Source: Atherinomorus stipes (Eukaryota; Chordata; Actinopteri; Atheriniformes; Atherinidae). From it: a DNA stretch of 64,000 bases. How positions within the stretch are numbered: position 1 is the first letter of the stretch; every line of letters begins with the position of its first letter. The stretch spans positions 17,501-81,500 of the forward strand of contig JALJCO010003873.1 of assembly GCA_023101725.1 (NCBI GenBank). Reading direction: 5' to 3'. The position numbers were made by a program, and so were the translations under genes. Shown in pieces: positions 43,881 through 56,090 of the stretch. The notes under the pieces are model-generated. The model did not search any database, had not been told where the DNA came from, and worked only from the letters and a program-made list of their open reading frames with translations.

Positions 43881-45087
43881 TCGCCTCTAATATAACATGA
43901 AAAAGTTAAATAATAATATATATTATCTAAACAGATAAAACAATCCTGAAAGATGCTGTTGTGTCCAGTGGTCCCAGTCATCAATAACGTTCATTTATAC
44001 TTGTCAAATAAAGTTACAGAAATCTCACATCTCTTCACATCATTTCAAATAAGACTGATATTAATATTAGTCATAAATCAGTAAAGGAAGTCATAACAGC
44101 CGTGTTGTGAAGATATCAGTCAATCATCTTTGTAGACACGTCTTTATTGCTTTTTATTTCTCAGATCAAATATAGAATGTAAACATTAGCAAATATAGCA
44201 TCTTATTCTCTCTCTACTTTTATTTGTGTACATTTGCAGTCTTCATTTATGAGACGTATTCATCTTGAGCCAGTTTTCACTCCTGATATTGCCATCTCCA
44301 TTTTATTAATGTCTCCCCTTGTGCAGTTTTTCAAGGCATTATAACCACAGGAGCACTGGCAGCAAACAAGATTTTATAATGCAGGAAAACAGCTTTTATT
44401 ATGACTATTATTACCCGTACCTGTTTATTTCATTACAACTATTTGCATTTTTGACAGTTCACATTATGCCTATAGACTGATCCGACGAGCGTTTTGTGTG
44501 TCGCCATCTTGCGGTGCTACCATTGCAACAGGAACGAGTCCCAATGACCACGTATCTACCAACATGGAAAACAGCGTGAATATCTGGGCATTTGAACGTT
44601 GGACAGTCGTCTAAGGCCACGATAACCTATAGGTATGTTATCCAGAGATCTCTAAAGTATTCTGACAATTATTTTTTAAATTTTTAATGTATTTATTTTT
44701 TTACATTGGAGCATTAATTTAAACTATTATTCATCTCCGTAAACTGGCAAGCTACACTGGAATAACATGCACATCTCGTGATTACTTCTCAAAGTTTTAA
44801 AAAACTAAACTCTTCCAAAGGTGGTTACTTTTCTATTTTCTCCCATATTTGGCTTTTGGTATTGTTTAAGGACTGTACAGACCACGTAGCTTCACATGTC
44901 CTGCAGATGAAACTAAAGGCTGCAGGACACCGTCTTCCTGATCCGTTTGTGTTTCTGACTGAACTGGTTTTATTTTCTGGTCCCAACGTTGCCCTGATCA
45001 GAGCAAATAACCTGATATTTCACAATATCTCCCAGGTTAGTCATCACCAGGTTGTCTCTGTTAGCATTAGCTAGCATGATAACTTTG
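43881..45087. other. AT-rich intron sequence
   Basis: No recognisable repeats or exons. Confidence 0.4.
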
Positions 45088-45090
45088 GGT

Positions 45091-45662
45091 CTGTCCCAAA
45101 CTGCACACTTGAGCATTTTAAACACTGTTTTTGAGTGTGTAGTGCACATATGGTGTCATTTAAGCGACAATTCAGTGCACTGAAAGTACCAGGATGTTGC
45201 CCTAATAACGGCCAAAAATGAAGTGCAAAATGAAGCACACTACTCGCACTAAATGGACGCCATCTTGCTGATGTGGAGGAAGAGGCAGGACTTTTGAACT
45301 GCTATCAGAGCTGAATAATGGTGGTGAAAGAAGCGGTGGCGACCCCAGCTGCATTGGAGGCGATATTGTACTTGATTTAAGTAACATTTATGAAATTATT
45401 TAGACATAATTACTAATGTACAGCATATTGTTGTTACCAAGCTGTTCACTTCCTGATGACAGTTATGATCTGGTCATGTGTTATATCGGCTAAGTAGAGT
45501 TAGCTCATGTTAGCGGGCAATGCTAGTCCTTCACTTCCTGTAAGTGCAGTGCTCTGTTTGAGTCAGCATTTAGCGACAATAGTGTGCACTACAGATGAAG
45601 TACACAGTTCACACTACGCCCTGAATTCCAGTGCACTCGGGCAAGTGTGCTGTTTGAGACAG
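45091..45662. mobile_element. TIR element (CTGTCCCAAACTGCACACTT)
   Basis: CTGTCCCAAACTGCACACTT and the reversed right end CTGTCTCAAACAGCACACTT are inverted repeats. Internal AGTGCAC motifs recur. No target duplication recognised; hAT is likely from the terminus type. Confidence 0.75.
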
Positions 45663-46890
45663 GCTCGTTATGTGGTGCATCATTTTCAGGAGCATAGATA
45701 CGTGAAATAAAGCGTCAGATTAATGAGTGTTCACCATAATTTACTGTGTTTTTGTTGTTGGGGATTAAATCCAGTGTTTTCTCCACTGTGGCAGCAAGTT
45801 ATTCCTCCTCTGCTCTGATTGGCCGATATTCCTCCCCGATACGAACACACTGACATCAGTGGACTGAGCAGCACCGTCCACTTTTGTCACAGACAGCAGA
45901 AATCTTCATGAAATAAATGTCTGTGATCTTCTTCTTCACTTATTACCACATTAAAGTTTTCCTCTGATGTTCCAACAACCAGGAATGTGACGTCCTTCCA
46001 CATTTCCTCCATGTTGTTAAGGAAAAAGTCCGATTCTCATCTGTTCTCATTACACATGGACAGAAACGCTCCCAAGGCAATGGTGGACGGTCTAGTTGTG
46101 ACGTTTGGCCAGATTAGTCTATATATATATATATTTTTTTTAATGTTTATTTCAATATTAACATCTTTAACAATGCCCAGGAAATTAGAAAATAAACTCC
46201 GGGCAGTTCCCCCGCATCTCCCTAACTTGTGCGAGAAATTAAAGGTCCCAACAAATTAACAACAATGAACATTGAATGCTCTGAGCAGCTGTAATAAACA
46301 TGGAACAACTTGAAACAGTCGTCTGTAATCAAACCAGTGTAGCAGATGTAGGCCTGATGATAATAATAGGCCTAATAATAGGCTGTTTATTTAAAGTTCG
46401 AACAATAACTCTCACATCTGAAAATCGGGTTTTTAATAATATTAAAACATATATTTGAATGTAGAACATTCGCTGACAGCCCTAATGCACAGCATTCCCA
46501 ACTTCCATAAAAAGGGTTGCTAGCAGATTATAACCTACAATAAAACAGGCCAGGATACTCGGTTGAATACATATACAGAATATGAGAGATACCGTACAAC
46601 CTCACAGTTGTCAGAAGAGATCGGTATCGGTTGGACCGTACTGGATATTGGATATCAGTAAAAAAGCCAATATGGAACATCAGTAGTCATACTCCATCAT
46701 TCCAGACATCACAATCTATATTTAATGTTCTACGAGTTTATTATTTTAAAGGTAAGGTTGGTTTGGTGACAAAACAAAGTTCATGTTTGTTCATTTGTTT
46801 GTTTGTTTTTCTAAAGCTCATCGTTCAGCTGGACTTCTCATGGGAAAAAACTGAGGCAGCTACAAACCATCAATAACCTGGAATCAGGTT
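45663..46890. other. Intron sequence, nothing firm
   Basis: A short TA run near 46121-46132. The segment 46610-46680 has GGTATCGGTTGGACC-like motifs of hAT arms, without ends. Confidence 0.4.
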
Positions 46891-46899
46891 GGATAAGTG

Positions 46900-47310
46900 T
46901 GACTTTGGATGTCATATTGAGGACCTAGTTAAAAACCTCTTCTACTGCAGGCGTAAGGCATGTCTTTCACTGGGAAAGGATGTCTTTTCTACATCTCTTT
47001 TGTCCGTCATTGATTGCGGTGATGTTTTGTGTGAGAACGGCTCAATTTAATACCCCTCCTCTTCACCAGAGTGATTTAAGATTGGTTCCACATCTCAGAC
47101 CTTCAACTCGCTGGTGATGGCTGGCCTTCTCTGTCTGTGCAACATCTGGGACATGGTACAGTTTCTTATACAAAGCCATGCTAAGTATTCTTCCTACATT
47201 TGGAATTTAACTTGGAATTATAATATTCAGGCAAATAATCCATATTTGTCATCTTTCCCTGATGTCAGGACTGAGGTGGGAACGAAAGCTTTGGCCTGGT
47301 GACCTGGTAA
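46900..47310 (+). pseudogene. Degraded L2-like LINE 3' coding remnant
   Basis: Frames on plus give TSLLSVIDCGDVLCENGS, resembling the conserved 'VLDYGDxxYxNAS' block after the reverse transcriptase core. Further on are SLVMAGLLCLCNIWDMVQFL and SFPDVRTEVGTKAL, which resembles the 'RTELGKxAF' tail. The frames are broken. It is called from remembered motif order. Confidence 0.5.
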
Positions 47311-48612
47311 AGGCTGAAAAATAACCTGAACTTACTCTGTTTGGTAAAGTTTAGCATCCAAAACCTTTTCCAATTGAAAGAGAGCAAATTCTGAGAGGAA
47401 TATTTGTATTCAATAAACCAGCAATAAGAACGAATGCCAAACTCCGCTGCAATTCTTCTCAAAGTGACGTTATGAAATAAAAACCAAACTATGGATCAGC
47501 GCGAGCCTACGTCACAATCAAGAAATCACGTGACCACGAAGCAGGAAGGGGGTGAAAACATGCCTCGCACTTGAACGGCGTCTGATGGACTGTCAGCCTC
47601 TTTTTGCAGCCTGTTTTATTCTTTTCTCTGCCGGTCTGTCTTTGACATAATGTTGGAATGTCGTCCAGTTAAAGTCTTACTGCCGAGGCTACAAGAAGAT
47701 ACAAGCAAGCTAGTGTCTGTTGGACTCAGTGATGTCATCGTCTGCCCGCTGGTACCTGGTTACACGAACCTACATAACGGCCTGATGATCAGTTTCCTGA
47801 TCTTGTGATGTATTTGGTTTCATCAGGTAAGCCCCGTGTTCAAACCATTTATTCTCGTCGTTCGGGACTTTTTCTGTTGTTTCAGGAACTGGAAAAAAAA
47901 ACATCTTCTCTTGTCCGTGTGGTAGTTATGTTTATAGCAGCCATACACAGCGGGACTCCTGGGTATTTCCAAAGTAAAAGAAAGATTGACGAGTAATAAA
48001 GCAGGAAATCAAATGGCTCCCCTATGCAACGAAGCAATGTTTTCACCCCCTAGCTAACCAGATGTGACGAATTTGGTGAAAATTCCTGGATGCTCGCGAA
48101 GATCCATAGGAAAATTTAAACACAAAATGAAATACAATATATTAAAAGAATATATGTAAATTAATCAGACCCCCTGAAGACCATGTATTATGTTTATTGT
48201 AATTCATTATTGGAATATTATCATTGTTCAGTATTATATTGTGCATTGTGATAAGAGATTATTATATCGTTATTATTACTGAGTATTATTAAATATTTTA
48301 CTGTCATAATGAGGATTGAATTTATAGTGAAAACTGTTGTATTGTGATTTACAAATATGAGTTAAGATATTGACTATTGTGAGATATTACGAATTAATAA
48401 TAAATACACTTTTATTGTTGACTACATCTTTGTATTGTGTCAAGAGTTTTTGTTAAATTACAGTGACTGTTAAATGTAATTTGTGTCGGTCTAAAGGGTT
48501 TGGGACCTGATAAGTTTTGCTAAACTTCCTCCAAAACTAAAATTAATTTAAGTTTTAAATAAAAGAGAGAGAAAAAAAGGCATAAATGAGTTCTTTACAG
48601 TTTCTTTAATGT
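47311..48612. other. AT-rich intron sequence
   Basis: No recognised element; 48130-48430 is strongly AT-rich with ATTATTGT-type simple sequence. Confidence 0.4.
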
Positions 48613-48614
48613 TA

Positions 48615-49204
48615 CACACTCAAAAATAGAGGTACAAGACAGGAACATTTCTGTACCCGTAGGTACATTTTTTACAAATGTTCTCTCAAAAGTACAATAT
48701 TGGTCTTTATGAGGCCAGAAGTACTATATACTATGAAAAAGGGTCCAAAGTAATATAAAGTACAAATTAGTACCATTTCAACCCTAAGGGTACCTGCAGC
48801 ATTGAAAAATGTGCAATAACTATAAATAGCAGTACTTCTAAACAGTAGTATAATTACAGTTATGATATTATGATTTTCATAATAATCATAGTAATAATTA
48901 TATTACAATATACATATGTAAAACAATTTTATATACAATAATATATGTGTTTGGCCTAATATTTATATAATAATTATTCATTTATTAATAGCATCTTTGA
49001 TTGTTGTCATAATCTCTATTTTATTGACTTTTATTCATCATCTTTAATTGGTTTAATTGTACTTTTTGAACTCATACAGCTTGATAAGGTACAAAAATGG
49101 ACCAGGACCGAAGGTACAGAAATGTCTTTCAGAAAGGAACCCCCCCCCCAGCAACAAGCTTTGGACCCTTTTAAGTACAAATGGTCCCTTTTTTTTTGAG
49201 TGTG
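48615..49204. mobile_element. TA-flanked MITE (CACACTCAAAAA termini)
   Basis: CACACTCAAAAATAGAGGTA at the left and TTTTTTTTTGAGTGTG at the right are inverted, flanked by TA (48613-48614 and 49205-49206). GGTACAAGACAGGAACATTT and GGTACAGAAATGTC-type subterminal repeats support this. A C9 run lies at 49141-49149. Confidence 0.85.
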
Positions 49205-49206
49205 TA

Positions 49207-50690
49207 TCCTGAGCTTCATTATTTCTATTGCTTAATGTTTCTCTAAATTTTTGTCTTCTGTTTTTAAACTAAATTCTTTGGTTCTTTTGTAATCTGTTTG
49301 TTTTGGCAGGGCGCCATCTAAAATTAGGTTTTTACCTCCATTGGGTTGTATCAGTTGTAACATAAAGGTTAAATCAAATAAAAGACAATGGGATACATGC
49401 ATGCTCACTAACGTCAGCCCCAAAACTGCATTAGCAGAAGAAAAGTAGGTCACGTTTGAAAACCTAAAGGTTGATCTTTCTCAAACACTGCTGGGCGTCC
49501 CAGACGGCTTCGCACACCTGCAGCAGGTCACGTCTTCCTCACTAATACAACCTGATTCATGTGGCGCTGTGGGTGATGCTGTCAGCCCGAAGCAGCGAGT
49601 TCCTGCCGCAGCAACACCCCCGTGCTGTGGAAATTGGCTGTCGCCTGCATTAAGATGACATTCAAAGATTTTTAAATCTTAAATGGGATAAAAAATAGAT
49701 GTAAAAAGTCTTTGATCTGAACCATCCTCGCTTTTCTCAGCGACACTCGGAGAATTCCTCCTCCCGTTCGAGCACTTCACAGTCATCTCCTGTATTTGTG
49801 ATGGTAACTTACATTTGCGGCTGTCGTTCATACTCCCAAACATCACTGCATTTTTCATCCAGAATTGTTTTCACACAATCACTTTGCTAACAAGTTTGTT
49901 TCCACAGAACTAAAGGTTCAGATCAGACCTCATTAAAACTCCTCTGAAGCAACAAGTTAAACTTGCAGCAGCCGTAAACTTTAGAAAGTGAAGCCGCACG
50001 GGATAAAAGCTGATAATTGGATTATATCGGTGTGAAAAAAATCAATCTACACATTATAACAGGGAGCAACACAGGTCACTCCTGGATTTCACATGACCGA
50101 AAACAGAAATAATCAAGATGCTTGTTTGAGAAATTTAAAAAGAAAAAAAATTAATTAGAAGGCAAAGGTTTTGTTATGATTCTTTTAAATGTTTCCAGGT
50201 ATGATGACTAAAAACAAGTATGTTATAAGAAATGTGACATACATGAAAATACAGCTTTTTAAAATTAACAGTGATATCAATATCTTTGAGTTCCAGTCTT
50301 GGTGATAACAGTTTAGACCATAAAATGAGATGAAAAGTACATTTTTACTGCAGTTTTTCCAACCTTGCTCTATTTTAAAGTCTACTTGATAATTCTCCCC
50401 CACATCCCCGAGTGTCTCATCCAGCGAGACCAGGGTTGTTCGGTTTGGCCTCACTGCTGTGGAGCCATTTCTGATTAAATTTCAGGTGGAAATTTAAAAA
50501 TTTAGCCCAGGGCTTTAGAGGATAAAAGGTTCTTACTGCAGGGATTGTTTTTCTTTTCTCTTGAATTGGCCATTTGAACTTTCTTTTCTTCACATCTATG
50601 TTTAATTTTTTAACTGTTGGGTCAGTCCGTGTCAGCTCAGGTCACATCACTGATTTTCTTTAGAAATTTCACGTGAAAACTTTTTCAATT
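49207..50690. other. Unique-looking intron sequence
   Basis: No termini or exon recognised. 49470-49660 has balanced composition but no useful frame. Confidence 0.4.
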
Positions 50691-52320
50691 TTCATAAGAC
50701 CTTGAAAAGTCTAGTTGCTCTTCTCCCTCACAAAAAAAAACCTTGAGTGATGAATTTAGCAGATTTTGTCTCTCAGAGGGACATTTTTACATTTCATTCT
50801 GATAAAGACATGACGAAGCAGCGACGAAGCAGTGAAGAAGCTGTGACGAAGCTGTGATGAAGCTGCAACAAAGATGTGACAAAGCTGCAACGAAGCTGTG
50901 ACGAAGCTGCAACGAAGCTGTGACGAAGCAGCAACGAAGCTGTGACGAAGATGTGACGAAGCAGCAACGAAGCTGTGACGAAGCTGCAATAAAGCTGTGA
51001 CGAAGCAGCAACAAAGCTGTGACGAAGCTGCGATGAAGCTGCCACGAAGCTGTGACGAAGCTGCAACGAAGCTGTGACGAAGCTGTAACGAAGCTGCGAT
51101 GAAGCTGCAACGAAGCTGTGACGAAGCAGCAACAAAGCTGTGACGAAGCTGCGATGAAGCTGCAACGAAGCTGTGACGAAGCAGCAACAAAGCTGTGACG
51201 AAGCTGTGACGAAGCAGCAACGAAGCTGTGACGAAGCTGCAATAAAGCTGTGACGAAGCAGCGACGAAGCTGTGACGAAGCTGCAATAAAGCTGTGACGA
51301 AGCTGCAATAAAGCTGTGACGAAGCAGCGACGAAGCTGCGACGAAGCTGCGATGAAGATGTGACGAAGCAGCAACGAAGCTGTGACGAAGCTGCAATAAA
51401 GCTGTGACGAAGCAGCGACGAAGCTGTGACGAAGCTGCAATAAAGCTGTGACGAAGCTGCAATAAAGCTGTGACGAAGCTGCAATAAAGCTGTGACGAAG
51501 CAGCGACGAAGCTGCGACGAAGCTGCGATGAAGCTGCGACAAAGCTGCGACGAAGCTGCGATGAAGCTGCGACAAAGCTGTGACGAAGCAGTGACGAAGC
51601 TGCAATGAAGCTGCAATAAAGCTGCGACGAAGCAGCGACGAAGCTGCGACGAAGCTGCAATGAAGCTGTGATGAAGATGTGACGAAGCAGCAACGAAGCT
51701 GTGATGAAGCTGTGATGAAGCTGTGACAAAGCTGTGACGAAGCAGCGACGAAGCTGTGACGAAGATGTGACGAAGCAGCAACGAAGCTGTGACGAAGCTC
51801 CAATAAAGCTGCGACGAAGCTGCGATGAAGCTGTGGCAAAGCTGTGACGAAGCTGCGACGAAGCTGTGATGAAGCTGTGGCGAAGCTGCGACGAAGCTGT
51901 GATGAAGCAGCGACGAAGCAGCGACGAAGCTGTGATGAAGCAGCGACGAAGCTGTGATGAAGCAGCGACGAAGCTGTGATGAAGCAGCGACGAAGCTGTG
52001 ATGAAGCTGTGGCAAAGCTGTGACGAAGCTGCGATGAAGCTGTGGCAAAGCTGTGACGAAGCTGCGACGAAGCTGTGATGAAGCTGTGGCGAAGCTGTGA
52101 CGAAGCTGCGACGAAGCTGCGACGATTCTGTGATGAAGCTGTGGCGAAGCTGCGACGAAGCTGTGATGAAGCTGTGGCAAAGCTGTGACGAAGCTGCGAC
52201 GAAGCTGTGACAAAGCTGTGACGAAGCAGCGACGAAGCAGCGATGAAGCTGTGATAATGCTGTAACAAAGCTTGAAAAAGTTCAATCACTTTCCAGGTTT
52301 TCCAGGATGCGTGAAACCCT
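50690..52320 (-). mobile_element. Related array-bearing element, copy 2, inverted
   Basis: The right boundary CACTTTCCAGGTTTTCCAGG...GTGAAACCCTGTA, read in reverse, begins TACAGGGTTTCACGC and continues AAAGTGATTGAACTTTTT. This is the counterpart of TACAGGGTTCCCACTGG and AAATGATTGAACATTTTT at 5238. The 11-bp array follows at the same relative position and with the same GCTTCGT polarity. The far (left) boundary is not clear. Confidence 0.6.
50811..52272 (-). repeat. 11-bp minisatellite array (TGACGAAGCTG / CAACGAAGCTG)
   Basis: About 133 monomers of 11 bp occur, with variants TGACGAAGCTG, CAACGAAGCTG, CGACGAAGCAG, TGATGAAGCTG and CAATAAAGCTG. The reverse complement (CAGCTTCGTCA) is close to the 5.7-kb array monomer. 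Minus-strand frames of 311-509 codons are produced by the 33-bp periodicity and are not genes. Confidence 0.96.
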
Positions 52321-53190
52321 GTATTGTGATCAGTAGAATAAAGTCAAGTTTCGTAGAACAAACACTTAAGTTAAGCTGTGTGTAGATCTAAGTCCGATTA
52401 TAGATGCATTTAATCACACTATTACACCTTATCAGTGTTTTCAGGACATCTCACCACACACTGCGTTGTGAACTGCTCTGGATGTGCCACGTTGGCTTAT
52501 TATACGTGGATTGCGCAGTAATATTTACGTGCATGCGCATGTGACTTGTGTAATCATAGCAAACACCTAAAAAACAGCTTTCAGAAAGCCTGTTGTAGTT
52601 CCACCTCGAGCAAAACTTCTGCTCCTCTGTAAAAGCTGCTCTGAGGCACAATGGCTGCAGGATGACGCTACTTTGGCCGTTCTGGTCGCGTAGCAGCTGC
52701 TAGGAGGGGCTGAACTGCTGGTGTTATCAAATTCCTTTAGTGTATATCAGTATTAAACAGAATCCCAATTTGAAGTCTGAGAATCGGAGTAAATTAAAAT
52801 CAATTTGATTTCTGAACATTTTTCATGAAGGGGAATAGGAATTTTAAAACATTTATAAAAGGAAGAAAAATACTGTTGATGATGATGGTGATGAAATTAA
52901 GCTCAGAGGGCCAAATTAAATCAAATTAGAAGGCCCCAAAAAGTTGATAAAAGTTTTACTTATGTTTCAAAGGTATCGTGTATTCATATTCATGTTGCCT
53001 GAGGGGGAGACGAGTTGCATCTATGTTTTATTATCAGCACATATTTTTTACACACCACTTCTTTTACTGAAGATGGTTGGAAAAACTTATCAAGAGGGGG
53101 AGGTCATCCTTCCCCTGGGTGCCGTGGATACCCACTGTTGGTAGCCTTTCTCCCCTTTCTTCACCACTATTGCACATTCCCATCCCAAAA
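52321..53190. other. Intron sequence, nothing recognised
   Basis: Ordinary composition with short unsupported frames. Confidence 0.4.
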
Positions 53191-53191
53191 A

Positions 53192-53356
53192 GATTATTAT
53201 TATTATTTTACTATTATCATTACTATTTTAGTTTATTCCCATTATTATGTGTTGCATTTTTCCCCACTGTTTGTTAGCGTTTTTATTATTGCCATTAATA
53301 TGGTAAATAAAAATATTATTATTATTATTATCATTCTTATTATCATTATTATTATA
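53192..53356. repeat. (ATT)n-rich simple sequence
   Basis: Interrupted ATT/TTA trinucleotide runs. Similar runs recur at 53694-53715, 53802-53832 and 53935-53965. Confidence 0.85.
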
Positions 53357-53690
53357 AGGCAAGGCAAGTTTATTCGTAGCACATTTCATGTACAAGACAA
53401 TTCAAAGTGCTTTACATAAAACATAATGCAAAAGGTTTTAAAATGAAAAACATTAAAAACATTAACGATTAAAAAGAGAGAGCATGGAGCCGTGTGGATT
53501 TTAACTTTTGTGTAAAATCTACGTAAATGCAGCTGAGAACAGGCGGGTCGTTTACCGGGATTTAAATGAACTAAGTGTTTCAGCTGATCTGAGACTTTCT
53601 GGGAGTTTGTTCCAGACATGTGGAGCATAGAAGCTGAACGCAGCTTCTCCATGTCTGGTTCTGACTCCGGCAAATACTCTGGATTACTGT
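53357..53690 (+). repeat. Dispersed fish repeat (AAGGCAAGGCAAGTTTATT family)
   Basis: AAGGCAAGGCAAGTTTATTC, then ACAATTCAAAGTGCTTTACA, GTTTGTTCCAGACATGTGG and CTGAACGCAGCTTCTCCATG follow in the usual order for this high-copy repeat. A short copy is at 17893. Confidence 0.75.
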
Positions 53691-53716
53691 TTCATTATTA
53701 TTATTATTATTATTAA

Positions 53717-53795
53717 TAGCTGGGATAGGCTCCAGCAATCCCAGCTATTCCGCTTATCCCTGAACTGGATAAGCGGTACAGAAAATGACTGACTG
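53717..53795 (-). repeat. Dispersed repeat fragment with GACT tail
   Basis: AGCTGGGATAGGCTCCAGCA and GGATAAGCGGTACAGAAAAT are the reverse of the CCATCCATTT/GCTTATC repeat type at 303-425, here followed by TGACTGACTGACT. Confidence 0.7.
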
Positions 53796-54045
53796 ACTGA
53801 CTATTATTATTATTATCATTATTATTATATTTATTTTATTCTGAATTAATTTTATTGTCATTATTATGATTACTGTTTTAGTTTATCCCCCTTAATTGTA
53901 TGTTTTGTGTTTTTCTGCAATGTTTGTTGGAGCTATTATTATTACTATTATTATTTTTATTATTCATTTTTATTTTTCTTCCTTTATATCTTTATCCACG
54001 TGCTGTTTTTCTTAATCTTTTGTGGCATATTTCTATGACAACTAA

Positions 54046-54807
54046 AGCCTGGCATACACGGTGCGATTTCTGGCCGTTTTTGAGCCGATTTTCCAGTCAT
54101 GCGACAAGTTTGGCGATCGGGCCGACTCTTGGCCAAATCATGTGTCTTGTATCGTGCAGTATACTGGGGGGTCACAAGAGGCGATTGGCATCTCACGAAG
54201 AGTGGCATAAAAATCAAACCTGTGTGATATTCTGGTCGTGGCTCGTGAGTGAATCGTATGTTGAAGCGGAGACACGACCAGACTGAGAACTATTTCTTTT
54301 GCATGCGCAAAACAAACACTGAAGTAGACCAGAGGCAGCATGGAGACCCACCGTGTCGTTTGGATGGAGATCTCGTCGTAGAACCGGCAGACCGTACAGC
54401 CCACGTCTGCTCAGACAATTCCTCGTCCACACACGACGTCGTCGCCTTTTATTTTTGGCGAATTCTTCACAAAGAGGAGCGCAAATCGCCAAGGCAGCAC
54501 AGTTTTTTTTGGTGATCGCATAATGTTGCTGCTGCTGTTGTTGCTGTTATTTTCTTCTTCTTCTTCTCCGTTTTCTTCTTCTTCTACTACTCGCTGTATT
54601 CATTGCGTTGCATGTCGGGATTCTTCAAGACCCCAATGTGTCTGAGGACGTACAGTGTGAGTAGTCGGCTCACATCCGAGCGTCGGTTTGTACAGTACGA
54701 GGACAGAAATCGCAAGCTGTGAACTTTTGAACTCTGCGACTGATTCACACAATTTAAGTTGGAGCTGCGAGCAACGATTGAAAAAATCGCACAGTGTATC
54801 CCAGGCT
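54046..54807 (-). mobile_element. PIF/Harbinger-type element with TAA target duplication
   Basis: Ends AGCCTGGCATACACGGTGCG and (reverse) AGCCTGGGATACACTGTGCG are inverted repeats flanked by TAA (54043-54045 and 54808-54810), the 3-bp duplication usual for PIF/Harbinger. A minus-strand frame (54214-54492) includes RRRRRVWTRNCLSRRGLYG, which resembles the N-terminal RRRxxWVRxWLxRRxxxG block of Harbinger transposases. The rest of the transposase is missing, so it is non-autonomous. Confidence 0.8.
54537..54590. repeat. TTC/TGC trinucleotide-rich patch
   Basis: GCTGCTGCTGTTGTTGCTG followed by TTCTTCTTCTTCTTC runs, inside the Harbinger element. Confidence 0.85.
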
Positions 54808-54810
54808 TAA

Positions 54811-55828
54811 GACTACAATTCTGTTTTATGCTGTAGAGAATCATCATTGTTATTCTATGTCGTCTTGCAGGTCAGTGGTATATTTGCATCTGGACTCCGC
54901 GTCGAGTCCCATTTGCAGCGTTCCAACATGAACACTTCACTCTTCACCGTTTGTCCATGTGCTGCTGGTGTTTCATACATTTCTTTGTACAATGTCACAG
55001 CATGAAAAAAAGGATCTATTCCTCATCACCCAAACACTATGATACACTTCCTTCATTTTGTTATAACCCAGCTCACAAAGCTGGGTTTAACATGTTGGAA
55101 AACAACAACATGAAGGTTATCGTGTCCAGGAATAAACTGCATATATCGGCTGTAGTGGAGAACTAAACCCCTGCAAACCCCCACATCTGTGCCGACAGAA
55201 GCCTCCACTTCACTGCCCGCTGCTACAGCCTCCAGTCGTGGAAAGAATCTACTGCAGGCTGGCAGGTTTTACTGACACCCGACGATCCCAAAATCAAACA
55301 GCTATTCAGACGGTATCAGCACTTATCCTCTAAAAGCTGGGAGGAAGGTTTTTTGCAGCAGCACACTGTCCGTCTTTTAAGCCGGTCATAAAGGAGCACA
55401 TCAGCAGCTCTGATGAAATAAATGTCTCCATGCACCAACTCTGACATCTTGCCTCTGACCTGATGCAAACTCCTCCAAGAAAGGTCACTTCAGGACATCC
55501 ATGTTTGAGTTCTTCATGTGTGAAATGCGAAATATGCAGCAGTTTTTATTTTCCACTGAGGGTTGGCAGGAGTAGAGGAGTTTTAGCAGGTTTGAATGGT
55601 TTGGGAGAAGAAAGAACGTATGAGCTGCTTTTCTTTCAGTGTTAGCCAGGATCCAGATTTTTTTTGTTTTTTTTGGGGGGGGGGGGTTGTTTTGTTTTAA
55701 TTTGAACATAAGACAACAATGAAAAAACAAACAAGAAACAAAAAGAGAAAGATACTCCTGAAGAAGAAAAGTCTTTGTTCAAAAGGAGTGGCAAGAAGCC
55801 ATGCTTATTCAATCCCACCCCTTCACTG
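54811..55828. other. Non-coding; poly-G at 55675-55686
   Basis: The part 55020-55450 has short frames but no recognised homology. A T run then G12 lies at 55658-55686. Confidence 0.4.
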
Positions 55829-56090
55829 CAATAATAATAATAATAATAATAATAATGCTGTATATAAAATTATTACTGTATGATATAATCAAAAATACCA
55901 ATAACAATAAATGCCAATAATAATAACAACAGGATCAATAATCAAAGTAATAATAATAACAATAGCAACACCAGTCATCACTATAAAATAGTAATTATCA
56001 CTATTACAATACTACTACTACCAGTATTACTGTCAATAATAACAACAATAATCACTGTAACAATAACCATAATTTATGAGAAATAAATGA
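55829..56090. repeat. (AAT)n microsatellite and AAT/AAC-rich sequence
   Basis: About nine AAT units (55829-55857) lead into irregular ATAATAACAA/CACTATTAC simple sequence. Confidence 0.85.

Noticed and set aside
50756..52289. Minus-strand frames of 509, 500 and 311 codons
   Set aside because: Same cause: 11-bp periodicity keeps all frames open. Not genes.
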